From Oscillospiraceae bacterium (GTDB taxonomy: Bacteria > Bacillota > Clostridia > Oscillospirales > CAG-272), in contig SVUG01000009.1 in the NCBI GenBank assembly GCA_015063385.1, positions 1 through 63,862 on the forward strand: a stretch of 63,862 nucleotides of DNA. The letters are read 5' to 3'. Within the stretch, counting starts at the first letter, position 1. The number at the start of each line of letters is the position of its first letter. A program made the position numbers and the translations under genes. Below the pieces are notes generated by a model. The model was given only the letters and a program-made list of their open reading frames with translations, did not search any database and was not told where the DNA came from. Below are positions 22,280 to 35,706 of this stretch, piece after piece.

Positions 22280-24123
22280 CGTTCTTATACCCTCTTGGTC
22301 TGCTTGGCCTAATCGGTGTTCCGATAGTAATTATAATTTATATTTTAAGAAGCAAGTTTAACGAGCTTACCGTCACCTCGACTTATATTTGGACGTTGAG
22401 TGAAAAATTCTTCAAGAGAAGAAATCCGCTCAGTGGAATTACAGGCCTTATCAGCCTTATTTTGCAGATTTTAACTATAATACTCGTTTCTCTTGCAATC
22501 GCACGTCCTATTTTTACAATACCGAATTCAGCTAGTGAATATTGCTTCGTGCTTGATGCTTCAGGCAGTATGAACTATAAGGACGGTGGTAAAACCCGTT
22601 TTGACGAAGCAAAGGCTTACGTTAAGAAGACTATAAACGATGCAAGGCTTGGCAGCAGCTTCACACTCGTGACGGTTGATGGTGAGGCGAACGTTGTTTA
22701 CGAGCGATTGACCGAAAAGAAGCTCGCTACCGATATGCTCGCAGAGCTTGAGTGCAGCGACGGAACTGCAAATATGTCTGCTGCTCTTTCCAGTGCTCAG
22801 AAGTATTTTGACGCGAACCCATCGACTCTCGTGTATTTTGTGACCGACAAGGACTATGAGGATCACAAGAATGTTAGAATTGTAAATCTTGGTTTACAAA
22901 GTGCCGAGAATTATGCTATTAATGATGTTTTCGGCGCGCTTACGGGAGGCAAGATAGAGGTTGAAGCAAACGTGATTTCCTATACCTCTGACGCAGAGCT
23001 TACCGTGGAGCTTTATCTGAATGGAGCTAAAAAGCCCGACACCACAAAGGTGGTTTCCGTAAAGGCGGGAGAAAAGACTGCTGTGACACTCTCCGCGCCT
23101 GCCGGTAGCTACGACGAGTTTCGCGTTGTAATAAAGAACAAGGATGCTCTTATGGCTGATAACGAGTTTATAAGCTATAACAAGAAAAGCGGTGATGCGT
23201 TCAGTATTCTTGTAGTTAGCGAAACTCCGTTCTTCTTTGAAGCGGCGCTTGACGTTCTTACGGATTCCGTGGTGGACACGGTGACCCCTGACGAATATAC
23301 GGCACAGACGGGATACGGCCTTTATATATTCCATTCCTACACGCCCGACGTGCTTCCTGATGCTGCGGTATGGCTTGTTAACTCTCACAAGAGTGTTGAC
23401 GATTCAGGATTTGGCATAAGAGGCTCTATCGAGCTTGACGAGCCGGCGGCTATTGAAAAATCTGCTTCCACATCAACGCAGGCTAGAAAACTGCTTGAGG
23501 GCGTTGACGGAAGAAATATTTTTATTTCCGAGTACACTAAGTACAGCGGACTTTATACGAAGTTTACCACACTGTTTTCATACGCGTCGAATCCGCTTAT
23601 TATGGCAGGTGTAAATGCGCACGGAAACCGTGAGGTAGTGTTTGCTTTTGATTTGCATACATCAGACCTTGCTCTGTCCTCGGACTTCGCTCCTCTGATG
23701 TCCAATCTTTTGGCGTACTCCTGTCCCGACGTTGTTGACCGCACGGATTACTATTGCGGTGAGGAGGTTAACGTAAACGTCACCGCTAACATGAGCAGCG
23801 TCAAGGCTATAGCTCCCGACGGTGAGGAGACCTATCTTGATACCTCTACCGACATTGCATCCTTCCGTCTTGACAAGGTTGGAACTTATACTATAGAAAT
23901 TCTTTCCGGAACGGAAAAGAAGGCTTATTTGATTTATTCTGGCGCACCTGAGGAGGAGAGTAGTCCCTCGTCTACCGAGGCATCCTTCTCTCTTACGGGC
24001 GAGCAGAAGTTTGAGAGGACCGACGGAGAATATGATCCTCTCGTGCTGCTGTTTATACTTTTAGCGGTAGTTTTTGCTGCGGATTGGATGGTATTCTGTT
24101 ATGAAAAGTATCAGCTTCGATAA
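22276..24123 (+). CDS. BatA-like vWA membrane protein
   Basis: 615 aa. BatA N-terminal region with two membrane helices (~4-24 and ~55-80), then a vWA domain with MIDAS DASGS at 94-98. A beta-rich extracellular part follows and a single C-terminal membrane helix (~590-610). The start overlaps the DUF58 stop by 4 nt. By analogy with Bat proteins it should bind divalent metal through the MIDAS and act in envelope integrity or protein assembly; this is inference. Confidence 0.88.
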   Translation: MTFLYPLGLLGLIGVPIVIIIYILRSKFNELTVTSTYIWTLSEKFFKRRNPLSGITGLISLILQILTIILVSLAIARPIFTIPNSASEYCFVLDASGSMNYKDGGKTRFDEAKAYVKKTINDARLGSSFTLVTVDGEANVVYERLTEKKLATDMLAELECSDGTANMSAALSSAQKYFDANPSTLVYFVTDKDYEDHKNVRIVNLGLQSAENYAINDVFGALTGGKIEVEANVISYTSDAELTVELYLNGAKKPDTTKVVSVKAGEKTAVTLSAPAGSYDEFRVVIKNKDALMADNEFISYNKKSGDAFSILVVSETPFFFEAALDVLTDSVVDTVTPDEYTAQTGYGLYIFHSYTPDVLPDAAVWLVNSHKSVDDSGFGIRGSIELDEPAAIEKSASTSTQARKLLEGVDGRNIFISEYTKYSGLYTKFTTLFSYASNPLIMAGVNAHGNREVVFAFDLHTSDLALSSDFAPLMSNLLAYSCPDVVDRTDYYCGEEVNVNVTANMSSVKAIAPDGEETYLDTSTDIASFRLDKVGTYTIEILSGTEKKAYLIYSGAPEEESSPSSTEASFSLTGEQKFERTDGEYDPLVLLFILLAVVFAADWMVFCYEKYQLR

Positions 24124-26788
24124 TCCGTACTGGCTACTGCTGGCCATTCCGCTGCTTGCAGCGGTTCTCGTGCCTTATTTTATCTCCGTAAGTAAGGACA
24201 ATAAGAACAAGAGCTGGACGTTATCTCTTGCTATTCATATTGCAATAGTTTTGTCCTTGACTCTTGCGGCGGCAGGACTCATTCATACTACGGTTATGAC
24301 GAGGACAAAGGTTTACGTAGTAGCAGACGTTTCCTATTCGGCAAGCCGTGATTTTGACGCCATTGACGAGTACATTCAGCAGATTGACAAGGCCATGCCG
24401 CAGAACTCCCGCCTTGGCATCGTTTGCTTTGGTAAGGATGCGAAGATTCTTACCTCGTCAGGCACTTTAATAAAGAGCGTGCGCGAGGCAAAGGTTGACG
24501 ATTCCGGCACGGATATTGCATCAGCGCTGGACTATACTGCTACTCTGTTTGCCAAGAATGAAATAAAGCGTATCGTGCTCATCACCGACGGCTCTGACAC
24601 CACATACGACGGTAGCGTTGTTGCGGCTATTGAGCGTCTTGCGGCAAAAAACATTAAGATTGACGCGGTTTACGTTGATTCAAATCTTGATGAGGACGAC
24701 CGCGAGGTTCAGATTTCAGGTGTAAACTTCACCCCCTCGACCTATCTTGACCACGAGAGCAATCTTTCGGTGCTCGTTGAAGCAAATCAGGATAGCGATA
24801 CTATTCTCGACCTTTATGCCAAGGCACAGGGTGAGGATGAATACGTTAAAATCAACACTACCGTACTCAGAGCAGAGAAGGGCATAAACCTTGCCTCCTT
24901 CCCTCTCCCAACCTCCGAGGAGGGCGTGTTTGATTACAAGGTTGAGGTATCTGCAACGTCCGATACATCCTCGTATAACAACACGTATATTTTCACTCAG
25001 CAGGTTGCTGGCAAGAGAAGTGTTCTGCTTATTTGTGGAAACGACAACGAGCTATTTAATATAAGACAGCTTTACCAGCTGACTGCTGACGTTGACAGCT
25101 ATCACATAACAGGCACTCACCGTGACGTTCCTTATTCTGTTGAGGAGCTTTCGAAGTACGATGAGATTATCCTCGCCAGCGTGGATATCCGCGAGATTAA
25201 CAACATAAATGCATTTATAGATTCGCTTGATATCGTTGTTTCGCAGTATGGTAAGAGCTTAATTACAATGGGCGACCTTAAAATGCAAAACAAGGACGAC
25301 CACGTATTTGAGCGACTTGAGGAGCTTTTGCCCGTCAGCTTTGGAAACGCCAACAAGGATGCAAAGCTTTATACCATAGTTCTTGACATTTCAAGAAGTA
25401 TGTTTGAAAACTATAAGTTTGATACTGCCAAGGATGCGGCTGTAAAGCTGCTTTCTATACTTGGTGACGACGACCACGTTGCACTTATCACTCTTGCGGG
25501 TGAGGTTGTCGTAGAGCAGACGCCCGACAAGCCTCTTGGAGAGTGCAGAGAGGATTTGTACCGTATAATCAACGAGCTCAAGCCTTGCCAGGGTACTTTT
25601 ATCGGTGCGGCTGTTGACAGAGCTTACAAAACTATAAAGGATCTTCCGTTTGAAGAAAAGCAGGTAATGCTTATTACTGACGGTGAAACTTATATTGCCG
25701 AGCCGCTTGATTCTGTTGAAATAGCTGCGCAGATGCAGGCAGAGGGCATTGCGGTTTCGACCGTTCAGGTTATCAGCAAGGGAGCAAAGGCTACCGAGCT
25801 TCTTCAGAATATTGCCACCGCGGGTGGAGGAAATTATTATATGCTGGATCGTCCCGAGGACGTTTCCGAGCTTGTTTTTGCAACGATAGCAGACGACCTT
25901 ACCGAATCTGTCGTTGAGGTGGAATCTGCCGTAAACGTTGAAATTTACCGCGATGACGTTCTTGAGGGAATCCGTTCTTTGCCGAACGTTCTGGGATACG
26001 TGAACAGCAAGCCAAAGCTTGATGCTACTATGGTTCTCTCGGTAGATTACAAAAAGAACGAAAAGACCACCGTCTCCGTTCCGCTTTATTCTTACCGCGA
26101 GCACGGCAACGGCAGAGTCGCAACCTTCACCTCAAGTCTTTCGGGATATTGGCTGAATTTGTGGCGTGATTCGCTGAAGCAGCAATTCTTTGGCAACATT
26201 CTTTCCACAAACACGCCCCGTGAGCGCATAGACTATCCTTACGTAATTAACTTTGAGTATGGCGGAAGCTATTCCACCATTGAGATGCTGCCGTCATATC
26301 TGAATCCAAAGGCCAAAGCGAAGATAAAGCTTACCTCTCCCTCAGGCTTGATATATGAGGATGATATGACCTTTAGCTTCAACAGATATTTCGCAACGCT
26401 TGAAACTGCAGAGATTGGTAAATATCACGTTGAAATTACGTATACCTACGGTACTCACGAATTCAAATCAAGCACTTATTATAACGTTTCTTATTACCCC
26501 GAGTACAACGCATTTGCGGCGCACGACCTCGGCTCGATTCACGATTTTATGCGTGGCAAGGGCGGAATACACACCGACGGTAATATCGACCTCTCCGTTG
26601 ACAGAACGGAGGTTGACACCTACGAGCTTGACTTCCGTTTGCCTCTGCTTATCGCGGCAGTGGTGCTGTTTGTCCTCGACGTATTTATCCGCAAGCTTAA
26701 GTGGACGCGTAAGCAGGATAGGGTAAAGAAGATTGTATCTAAAAAAATAACTACGGGAAAGGAGTCGGAAAATGAAAGCGTATCGTAA
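24101..26788 (+). CDS. Membrane protein with two vWA domains
   Basis: 895 aa from the ATG at 24101; an upstream TTG at 24074 is less likely. Membrane helices at ~10-30 and ~42-62, first vWA with MIDAS DVSYS (76-80), a beta domain, and a second vWA with DISRS (429-433) and LITDGETYIAEPL. A further beta region and a C-terminal helix (~865-885) with a basic tail follow. It overlaps the preceding gene by 23 nt and the next by 17 nt, so the operon is tightly coupled. Two intact MIDAS sites in one chain suggest it binds two ligands or subunits. Confidence 0.87.
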   Translation: MKSISFDNPYWLLLAIPLLAAVLVPYFISVSKDNKNKSWTLSLAIHIAIVLSLTLAAAGLIHTTVMTRTKVYVVADVSYSASRDFDAIDEYIQQIDKAMPQNSRLGIVCFGKDAKILTSSGTLIKSVREAKVDDSGTDIASALDYTATLFAKNEIKRIVLITDGSDTTYDGSVVAAIERLAAKNIKIDAVYVDSNLDEDDREVQISGVNFTPSTYLDHESNLSVLVEANQDSDTILDLYAKAQGEDEYVKINTTVLRAEKGINLASFPLPTSEEGVFDYKVEVSATSDTSSYNNTYIFTQQVAGKRSVLLICGNDNELFNIRQLYQLTADVDSYHITGTHRDVPYSVEELSKYDEIILASVDIREINNINAFIDSLDIVVSQYGKSLITMGDLKMQNKDDHVFERLEELLPVSFGNANKDAKLYTIVLDISRSMFENYKFDTAKDAAVKLLSILGDDDHVALITLAGEVVVEQTPDKPLGECREDLYRIINELKPCQGTFIGAAVDRAYKTIKDLPFEEKQVMLITDGETYIAEPLDSVEIAAQMQAEGIAVSTVQVISKGAKATELLQNIATAGGGNYYMLDRPEDVSELVFATIADDLTESVVEVESAVNVEIYRDDVLEGIRSLPNVLGYVNSKPKLDATMVLSVDYKKNEKTTVSVPLYSYREHGNGRVATFTSSLSGYWLNLWRDSLKQQFFGNILSTNTPRERIDYPYVINFEYGGSYSTIEMLPSYLNPKAKAKIKLTSPSGLIYEDDMTFSFNRYFATLETAEIGKYHVEITYTYGTHEFKSSTYYNVSYYPEYNAFAAHDLGSIHDFMRGKGGIHTDGNIDLSVDRTEVDTYELDFRLPLLIAAVVLFVLDVFIRKLKWTRKQDRVKKIVSKKITTGKESENESVS

Positions 26789-28319
26789 AATAATATCTCT
26801 CCTGCTCCTTATTGCCGTTTTGATTTCCGCGGTGGGTTGCGGTGAATATCACGGTGCTATCGGCGGCGGAAAGCTTCCCGAGGGAGCTGCTCCCCAGCCT
26901 GATCTTGATAATGATCCTACGAACGATTTTACCGTAAGACTCAGGCTTAACGGTGAGGCGTATATTCCCATGACCGCTATTAACGTCTATTGGAGCGACG
27001 GTTATAGCATTCATGTAGCCCCAATAGATTCAAGCGGCACGGCAACTATAGACGGTCTTGACGGCGATTATAAGGTCACTCTTTCAAGCGCTCCGTCGGG
27101 CTATGCATACGATCCCAACGCTTACGTTGCTACTAATGACTCCCGTCACGTAGTTATAGATATGTACGACCTCAATCTCGTATCGGGCGCAGGAACGGGA
27201 CTCTACAGCTGCTACATGGTAGAGAACACGGGCATATACTCGGTGACGATTAAAGAGGATTTATCAGATGCCGACGATGACGGCTCGCTTATACAAAAGG
27301 TGTATTTCGAATTTGCACCACAGGAGAGCGGAACCTACACGATAGAGAGCTGGGCGGACACCTCGCTTGACGAGGTTAACCCTATATGCACGGCGTATCT
27401 CGGTTCATTTGCTCACAAGTACGGTGAATATACCGTCACAGACGTAGGCGCATGTGGAAGCTTCACCCGTAATTTCGTTCATACTATAGAAATTGCCAGT
27501 GAGATGATCAGCTCTGGCGGATCGCAGACATTTACCTTTGCGGTTTCGGCTGAGACGAAAAGCGGCGTTTACCCGGTCACTTATTCCTTTGCTATCAAGC
27601 GAAACGGTGGCTTTGATATGGATAAGCTTGATAAAAGCACCATAGTCCCCTCGCACGATTGGAGTGATTTCGACTTTTCCGCATTCAACGCTCTGGCAGG
27701 CGGTGAAATCAAGAGCTCGGCATTCCTTTATTCCGAGGGCGCTGGCGAGTATTACGTATTCGACGAGGATAATTATAAAATAGGTAGCGATGGCGTTTAT
27801 CACCTCTACGACCCCGTGAAATACGCCTCTACCGGTGGATATGGACCGATTCTCGTGGCTTATATCTCCGAGCCGTGTTATTTTCTGAACACCTCGTTTA
27901 CCCAGATTGACACCGTTGGCTTTGGCGCTTTGACCAAGGTTGAGGGAAAGTATAATTACAAGGTCTTTATTGAAGGCTTTAAGGCTGCGGCAGACGGAGG
28001 ATATTATTGTGTAAATAACTGTCCCTGTCACGTCACGGGTGATATCTATGCCTGTCTTGAGGGCTGTACCGGCTGCACACCCCAATGCACGAATTGCACT
28101 GAGGAGATTATGTCAGCCGTGGGCTACGTCACCTATTGTAATGCTGACGGCGTAGCTCCCGTCACTCCCGAGCTTGCGCTATTCTTGCAGAGAATTGCAA
28201 GAGGACAGCGTTATTTTGCCGACGGTCACGGTACTATCGACAGTCAGAAAATGGACGGCAAAAAATTTGATGCATACGAGGACTCACAGTGGCTCTTCGC
28301 TTGCGGATACTATGAATAA
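26772..28319 (+). CDS. Lipoprotein with C-terminal cysteine cluster
   Basis: 515 aa. Signal peptide with lipobox AVGC (Cys ~23). N-terminal beta domain (~50-120) resembling a prealbumin/SpaA-like fold (YKVTLSSAPSGYAYDPN), a middle beta-sandwich, and a C-terminal segment with nine Cys within about 32 residues (around 415-447; CVNNCPCH ... CLEGCTGC ... QCTNC). The Cys cluster fits no ferredoxin motif I know. AAAGGAG precedes the ATG, which lies inside the preceding gene, so it is the last member of the MoxR/vWA operon and may be its exported substrate or partner (inference). Confidence 0.82.
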   Translation: MKAYRKIISLLLLIAVLISAVGCGEYHGAIGGGKLPEGAAPQPDLDNDPTNDFTVRLRLNGEAYIPMTAINVYWSDGYSIHVAPIDSSGTATIDGLDGDYKVTLSSAPSGYAYDPNAYVATNDSRHVVIDMYDLNLVSGAGTGLYSCYMVENTGIYSVTIKEDLSDADDDGSLIQKVYFEFAPQESGTYTIESWADTSLDEVNPICTAYLGSFAHKYGEYTVTDVGACGSFTRNFVHTIEIASEMISSGGSQTFTFAVSAETKSGVYPVTYSFAIKRNGGFDMDKLDKSTIVPSHDWSDFDFSAFNALAGGEIKSSAFLYSEGAGEYYVFDEDNYKIGSDGVYHLYDPVKYASTGGYGPILVAYISEPCYFLNTSFTQIDTVGFGALTKVEGKYNYKVFIEGFKAAADGGYYCVNNCPCHVTGDIYACLEGCTGCTPQCTNCTEEIMSAVGYVTYCNADGVAPVTPELALFLQRIARGQRYFADGHGTIDSQKMDGKKFDAYEDSQWLFACGYYE

Positions 28320-28423
28320 TTCGATTTATGCGAAATATTCCGTATATTCTGCATAATTATTCGCATTAAAGCCGAAAAATACACAAAATATTCAAAAAAA
28401 CTAGCAAAAAAAATAAAAAAGTA

Positions 28424-28451
28424 TTGAAAAAATAAAAATATATGTTATAAT
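28424..28451 (+). promoter_or_regulatory. Promoter of the 28523 lipoprotein
   Basis: TTGAAA (28424-28429), 16 nt, TATAAT (28446-28451). Confidence 0.65.
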
Positions 28452-28522
28452 GTTATATATAACAGGCAAAAAACAGTTATTTTTTTGTTTTTTTATACAC
28501 TTTAACTTTTTTGGAGGTACTT

Positions 28523-30445
28523 ATGAAAAATAAACTATTAGCCGTTCTTTTGGCTATGGTTGTTGTTCTTCTCGCATTTGCTTCCTGTCAGAAGTGCGAA
28601 CATCCTCTCTCTGAGGAATGGGAAAGTGACGTCAACGGTCACTGGCACCCCACGGAGTGCGAGCACGGCGAGTTCCGCGGTGAAACCGAGAGCCACGTTG
28701 ATGCTGACGAGGACGGCAACTGTGATATATGCGCATTTAAGGGCGCGCACATTCACACCTTTGCATCCGAGTGGACTATCACCGAGGATAAGCATTGGAA
28801 GGCGGCTACCTGTTCTCACACCGACGTTAAGGGTGAGGAGTCACTTCACGTTGACGAGGATTTGAACGCGGTTTGTGACGTTTGCAAAGGTCACGTACAC
28901 GTCCTTGACGGTGCGGGCTTCTGCAACGCGTGCAACAGGGAAATCATTCCCGTTGACGAGTTTAATATAGGCAGTGTTATTTCCGCTACTACCGCACGTA
29001 CTCATAATGTCAAGGGTGCTGATATTTATCGCTACGTCATTGCCAGAAACAAAAATGCCGAGCTGAACGTTGAGGCTTCACATAACGCTTCGTTTATTCG
29101 CGGCACTAACGGTACTTACGTTAAATGGGAGTATCCCGAGGTTGCATATCCCGAGGACGATCCTAACTCTCCCGCGCTTCCCACAGGAAAGACAGAGGTT
29201 CTCGAGAAATGGATTGAAATCGTTTCTCCCGATACAGTAAAGGGTATTTCTGCTATTTCGGTTGACGGTGCTTATAAGAGCGCTGAGCCCAGTGCCTTCG
29301 GTGTTGACGACCTTAGCGGTTATTACTTTGCAGTATCTAACCTTGCTGACGGTCACGGTGCAGAGGCAGTTCTTCTTGCTCTTTATGAGGTATACGAGGA
29401 GTACGGAGTAGAGGAAGCTGTTATAGCTCACGATGCCGAGAATAACAAGTACGACTTCAGCTTCAAGGCTCTGGTAGTCAGAAAGGTTCTCTCGGGCGGT
29501 GTTGATCTTCACGAGTATCCCGCGGAATACTTCGAGGTTGACATCTCCTTCACCTATGCAGATGATTACACTCTTACCTATTTCAGCGTGGAGTGCGATT
29601 GCTACACCAACGATGATTCACTGAAAGATGATGCTGGTAATACGGTAGAGCCCGATATTGAATACAACTACGATACCGGCGAATTCACTATACTTGGCAC
29701 TGCTATTGCGGACACATATAAGTTTGAAGTCACTCAAGAGGTAGGCGAGCGCGAGGAAATCGAGCTTAACGATGGCAGCGAGTTTACTCCCACCGGCTAC
29801 GAGATTTATACCGATAAAGAGTATACTACGAAGATGCCCGCATCCTTGACTCTTGAAATTGCTGATATGAACACTGAGTTCTATCTCAAGGCAACTCCCG
29901 AGGACAGCTTTATGTCCTTCCTCGCGTTTGATTTTGACATTACCGTCACCGATAAGGACGGCAATCCCATTCAGGGACTCGTTGTCGCTCTTTACAGCTA
30001 TGACGTAATTCAGTTCTTCCCCCAGCAGGGCGGTAAGTATAAGGTGACCTTTGAGGGACTCGGTCAGACCGAGACTATTGACGTCACTGTAAATGCTCCC
30101 GAGGTTAAGGGCGATAAGTTCTTCACCGTCGAGGTGCTTGAGTCTAATTCATGGTCTCAGTATTGGGGCGAAGACGGAGTGTACTATACATTCACTCCCG
30201 AAGCTCCCGGTAAGTACACCTTCTATTTCCCTGCTAATTTCGGTGTTATAGAAAAGAGCAAGGTTGATATGGGAGGATATAACATTTACCCCGACATCGA
30301 TCCCTTCAATATTGATATGAGCGGTGGATATGATCCCTCAGCTGAGCACAGCATTACCGTCACGCTCAGGCAGGGAGCTAGCTACAGCTTCTACTTCGGT
30401 GCTGTGACTGCCGGAGTCTATACCATCGGCTACGAGGTTAATTAA
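28523..30445 (+). CDS. Lipoprotein with His/Cys-rich modules
   Basis: 640 aa from the ATG at 28523 (GGAGG 8 nt upstream). Lipobox FASC. Residues ~25-130 hold three related modules, each with an EW...HW....C.H core and closing in HxDxD..CDxC, for example CEHPLSEEW ... CDIC and HTFASEWTI ... CDVC. The conserved His and Cys suggest metal binding. The following ~500 residues are beta-rich; DIYRYVIARN and related strands are shared with the protein at 34027. Probably a surface protein of the same functional set as the MoxR/vWA operon just upstream. Confidence 0.82.
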   Translation: MKNKLLAVLLAMVVVLLAFASCQKCEHPLSEEWESDVNGHWHPTECEHGEFRGETESHVDADEDGNCDICAFKGAHIHTFASEWTITEDKHWKAATCSHTDVKGEESLHVDEDLNAVCDVCKGHVHVLDGAGFCNACNREIIPVDEFNIGSVISATTARTHNVKGADIYRYVIARNKNAELNVEASHNASFIRGTNGTYVKWEYPEVAYPEDDPNSPALPTGKTEVLEKWIEIVSPDTVKGISAISVDGAYKSAEPSAFGVDDLSGYYFAVSNLADGHGAEAVLLALYEVYEEYGVEEAVIAHDAENNKYDFSFKALVVRKVLSGGVDLHEYPAEYFEVDISFTYADDYTLTYFSVECDCYTNDDSLKDDAGNTVEPDIEYNYDTGEFTILGTAIADTYKFEVTQEVGEREEIELNDGSEFTPTGYEIYTDKEYTTKMPASLTLEIADMNTEFYLKATPEDSFMSFLAFDFDITVTDKDGNPIQGLVVALYSYDVIQFFPQQGGKYKVTFEGLGQTETIDVTVNAPEVKGDKFFTVEVLESNSWSQYWGEDGVYYTFTPEAPGKYTFYFPANFGVIEKSKVDMGGYNIYPDIDPFNIDMSGGYDPSAEHSITVTLRQGASYSFYFGAVTAGVYTIGYEVN

Positions 30446-30461
30446 TAATAATAGGTAAAAA

Positions 30462-30488
30462 ACGCGCCGTCTTAATCGGCGGCGCGCC
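30462..30488 (+). terminator. GC-rich hairpin between lipoprotein genes
   Basis: CGCGCCG and CGGCGCG arms without a clear T run. It could attenuate or stabilise a message shared by the 28523 and 30543 genes; no promoter is evident before the latter. Confidence 0.4.
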
Positions 30489-30542
30489 TGACACGAATTT
30501 CAATCACTTGAAATAAAACTTTTTTAAAGGAGGCTCTTTATT

Positions 30543-33887
<3,345 letters not shown>

Positions 33888-33909
33888 TATTAAATTTTAA
33901 AAAAACTTA

Positions 33910-33942
33910 CACCACACCGAGAAATCGGTGTGGTGCTTTTTT
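33910..33942 (+). terminator. Terminator of the giant lipoprotein gene
   Basis: CACCACACCGA, loop GAAA, TCGGTGTGGTG, then C and six T. Confidence 0.9.
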
Positions 33943-33953
33943 ACAAATTGTAC

Positions 33954-33982
33954 TTGAAAATCACTTGTCTGTATGCTATAAT
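33954..33982 (+). promoter_or_regulatory. Promoter of the 34027 lipoprotein
   Basis: TTGAAA (33954-33959), 17 nt, TATAAT (33977-33982) with an extended TG motif. Confidence 0.82.
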
Positions 33983-34026
33983 ATAAATGTAGAAATTTAT
34001 AGAAAACACTGTATACAAGAGGTGCT

Positions 34027-35652
34027 ATGAAAAATAGATTGATTTTTCTTCTTTGCCTTGCGTTGCTTGCGCTTACAGCGCTTGCCGCCTGTACTCCCGG
34101 CGGAGAGCAGGGCGGAGGAAATAGCGGAATATCGGGCGGTGATTGCGAACACCCTATTAGCGCCGAGTGGACAACCAACGCAACGCACCATTGGCACGAG
34201 GCATTATGTGAGCACGGTGAGGAGAGAGGCAATTACGCGGAGCATTCGGACACCGATGATGACGGTATATGTGACACCTGCGCTTTTGAGATTATACATA
34301 AGCATACCTTTTCTTCCGAATGGATGTCAAACGAGAGTCATCATTGGCGCACGGCAACCTGTTCTCATACCGATGAGATAGAGAATTACGGTCTGCATTC
34401 GGACGAGGATGGAAATGGGGAGTGCGATGACTGCCATACACACGTTCACGTGCTTGATGCATCGGGCAGATGCACCGTCTGCGGTACGCAGATTTTAGAG
34501 ATTGATACGAGCGATATTGGTAAGGTCATATCCAGTATTTACACAGGTCAGCGGAACGTAAGCGGCGGCAGAATTACTTCTAGCTTCATAGGCGGCTACT
34601 ATGGCTCGGAATATTATACGAAGAGTGATAAGGTTGTTGATTATCTTTTCGGCAACGGCTCGGCTTATTATAAAATTCAGAGCAACTCTGATGTAAGGAG
34701 TACTGACAAGGACGGCAATCCCTATGAGGCAAAAACCTCCGACCTGCTTGAGAGGTGGATTAGTCTTGAATCCGATAATAGCGTATTCGGTGTAAACAGG
34801 ACTACTCTTGGTGATGTAGTAGGTGATTTTGTAATTGATGGCGCAGTGAGCGCAGACGCCCTTTTCGGTTATTATTATTCGTTATCCACGCTTGCGTCAG
34901 GCTACGGTGCTGAGGGAGTTCTTTCAGCAATCTATGAAAAGGCACGCTCCGAGAATGCCTCCGATTTCGTGGTAAACGAGGGTGAGCGTAGCTTTGATTT
35001 CAGCTTCAATTATACCGCTGCTAACACCACCAGGCTTTTTGGCCCTACGGGCAATTTCTTAGGCACTCATACTAACGTTAATTATTTTGTGGTAAGTGTA
35101 GAGTTTAACTATAACGAGGATTACACTCTGACCTCGCTTTCCATAAATTGCGACTGCTATACTAATGATTCCGGTCAAACAGGCGCTAGCAGCTCGACTG
35201 ATGCGAACGTTGATTTAATTTACGACGACTCAACCGGCGAGGTCACACTTCTTGATAATGCTCTTGCCGATACCTATTCCTTCAGTGTAGAGCAGCAGGT
35301 CAGCGAGCGCAGCTTTGTAAACGAGTACACACAGAGCTATTTTTCTCCGTCATCGTTTGACGTTTATCTTGATTTGGAGCATGAAATGCCCGCAACGGAT
35401 ACCATATCAGTTTCGCTTAACGCTGATGATAAATTTGTTCGGTTCTTCTTAAAGCCCACCGAGGAGGGAAAGATTTTTACCGAAAATGACAGCATTACAT
35501 TCACCACCTCGAATAATGCCGGGCTTTACTTTGTTGGTTATGATGCCGTTAAGGTCAGAGGAGCATTTCTTGCCAAGACTGTCGGCACATACACCGTCAC
35601 CGTCTCCTATCAGGACATCACTAAGACCTTCATCGTGGAAGTAAAAGCATAA
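34027..35652 (+). CDS. Paralogous lipoprotein with His/Cys-rich modules
   Basis: 541 aa. Lipobox LAAC. It has the same three N-terminal modules as the protein at 28523 (CEHPISAEW ... CDTC; HTFSSEWMS ... CDDC; HVHVLDASGRCTVC). The following domain (SDIGKVISSIYTGQRNVSGG) is also homologous, so the two genes are diverged paralogues. It ends in an Ig-like strand pattern (GTYTVTVSYQDITKTFIVEV). It has its own promoter and terminator. Confidence 0.82.
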   Translation: MKNRLIFLLCLALLALTALAACTPGGEQGGGNSGISGGDCEHPISAEWTTNATHHWHEALCEHGEERGNYAEHSDTDDDGICDTCAFEIIHKHTFSSEWMSNESHHWRTATCSHTDEIENYGLHSDEDGNGECDDCHTHVHVLDASGRCTVCGTQILEIDTSDIGKVISSIYTGQRNVSGGRITSSFIGGYYGSEYYTKSDKVVDYLFGNGSAYYKIQSNSDVRSTDKDGNPYEAKTSDLLERWISLESDNSVFGVNRTTLGDVVGDFVIDGAVSADALFGYYYSLSTLASGYGAEGVLSAIYEKARSENASDFVVNEGERSFDFSFNYTAANTTRLFGPTGNFLGTHTNVNYFVVSVEFNYNEDYTLTSLSINCDCYTNDSGQTGASSSTDANVDLIYDDSTGEVTLLDNALADTYSFSVEQQVSERSFVNEYTQSYFSPSSFDVYLDLEHEMPATDTISVSLNADDKFVRFFLKPTEEGKIFTENDSITFTTSNNAGLYFVGYDAVKVRGAFLAKTVGTYTVTVSYQDITKTFIVEVKA

Positions 35653-35659
35653 GCAAAGC

Positions 35660-35696
35660 TTAGAGGCTATCTCATTTTGAGATAGCCTCTTTTCAT
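35660..35696 (+). terminator. Terminator of the 34027 gene
   Basis: AGAGGCTATCTCA and TGAGATAGCCTCT arms followed by TTTTC; also usable from the minus side for the converging thioredoxin gene. Confidence 0.85.
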
Positions 35697-35706
35697 ATTT
35701 AGAGAG

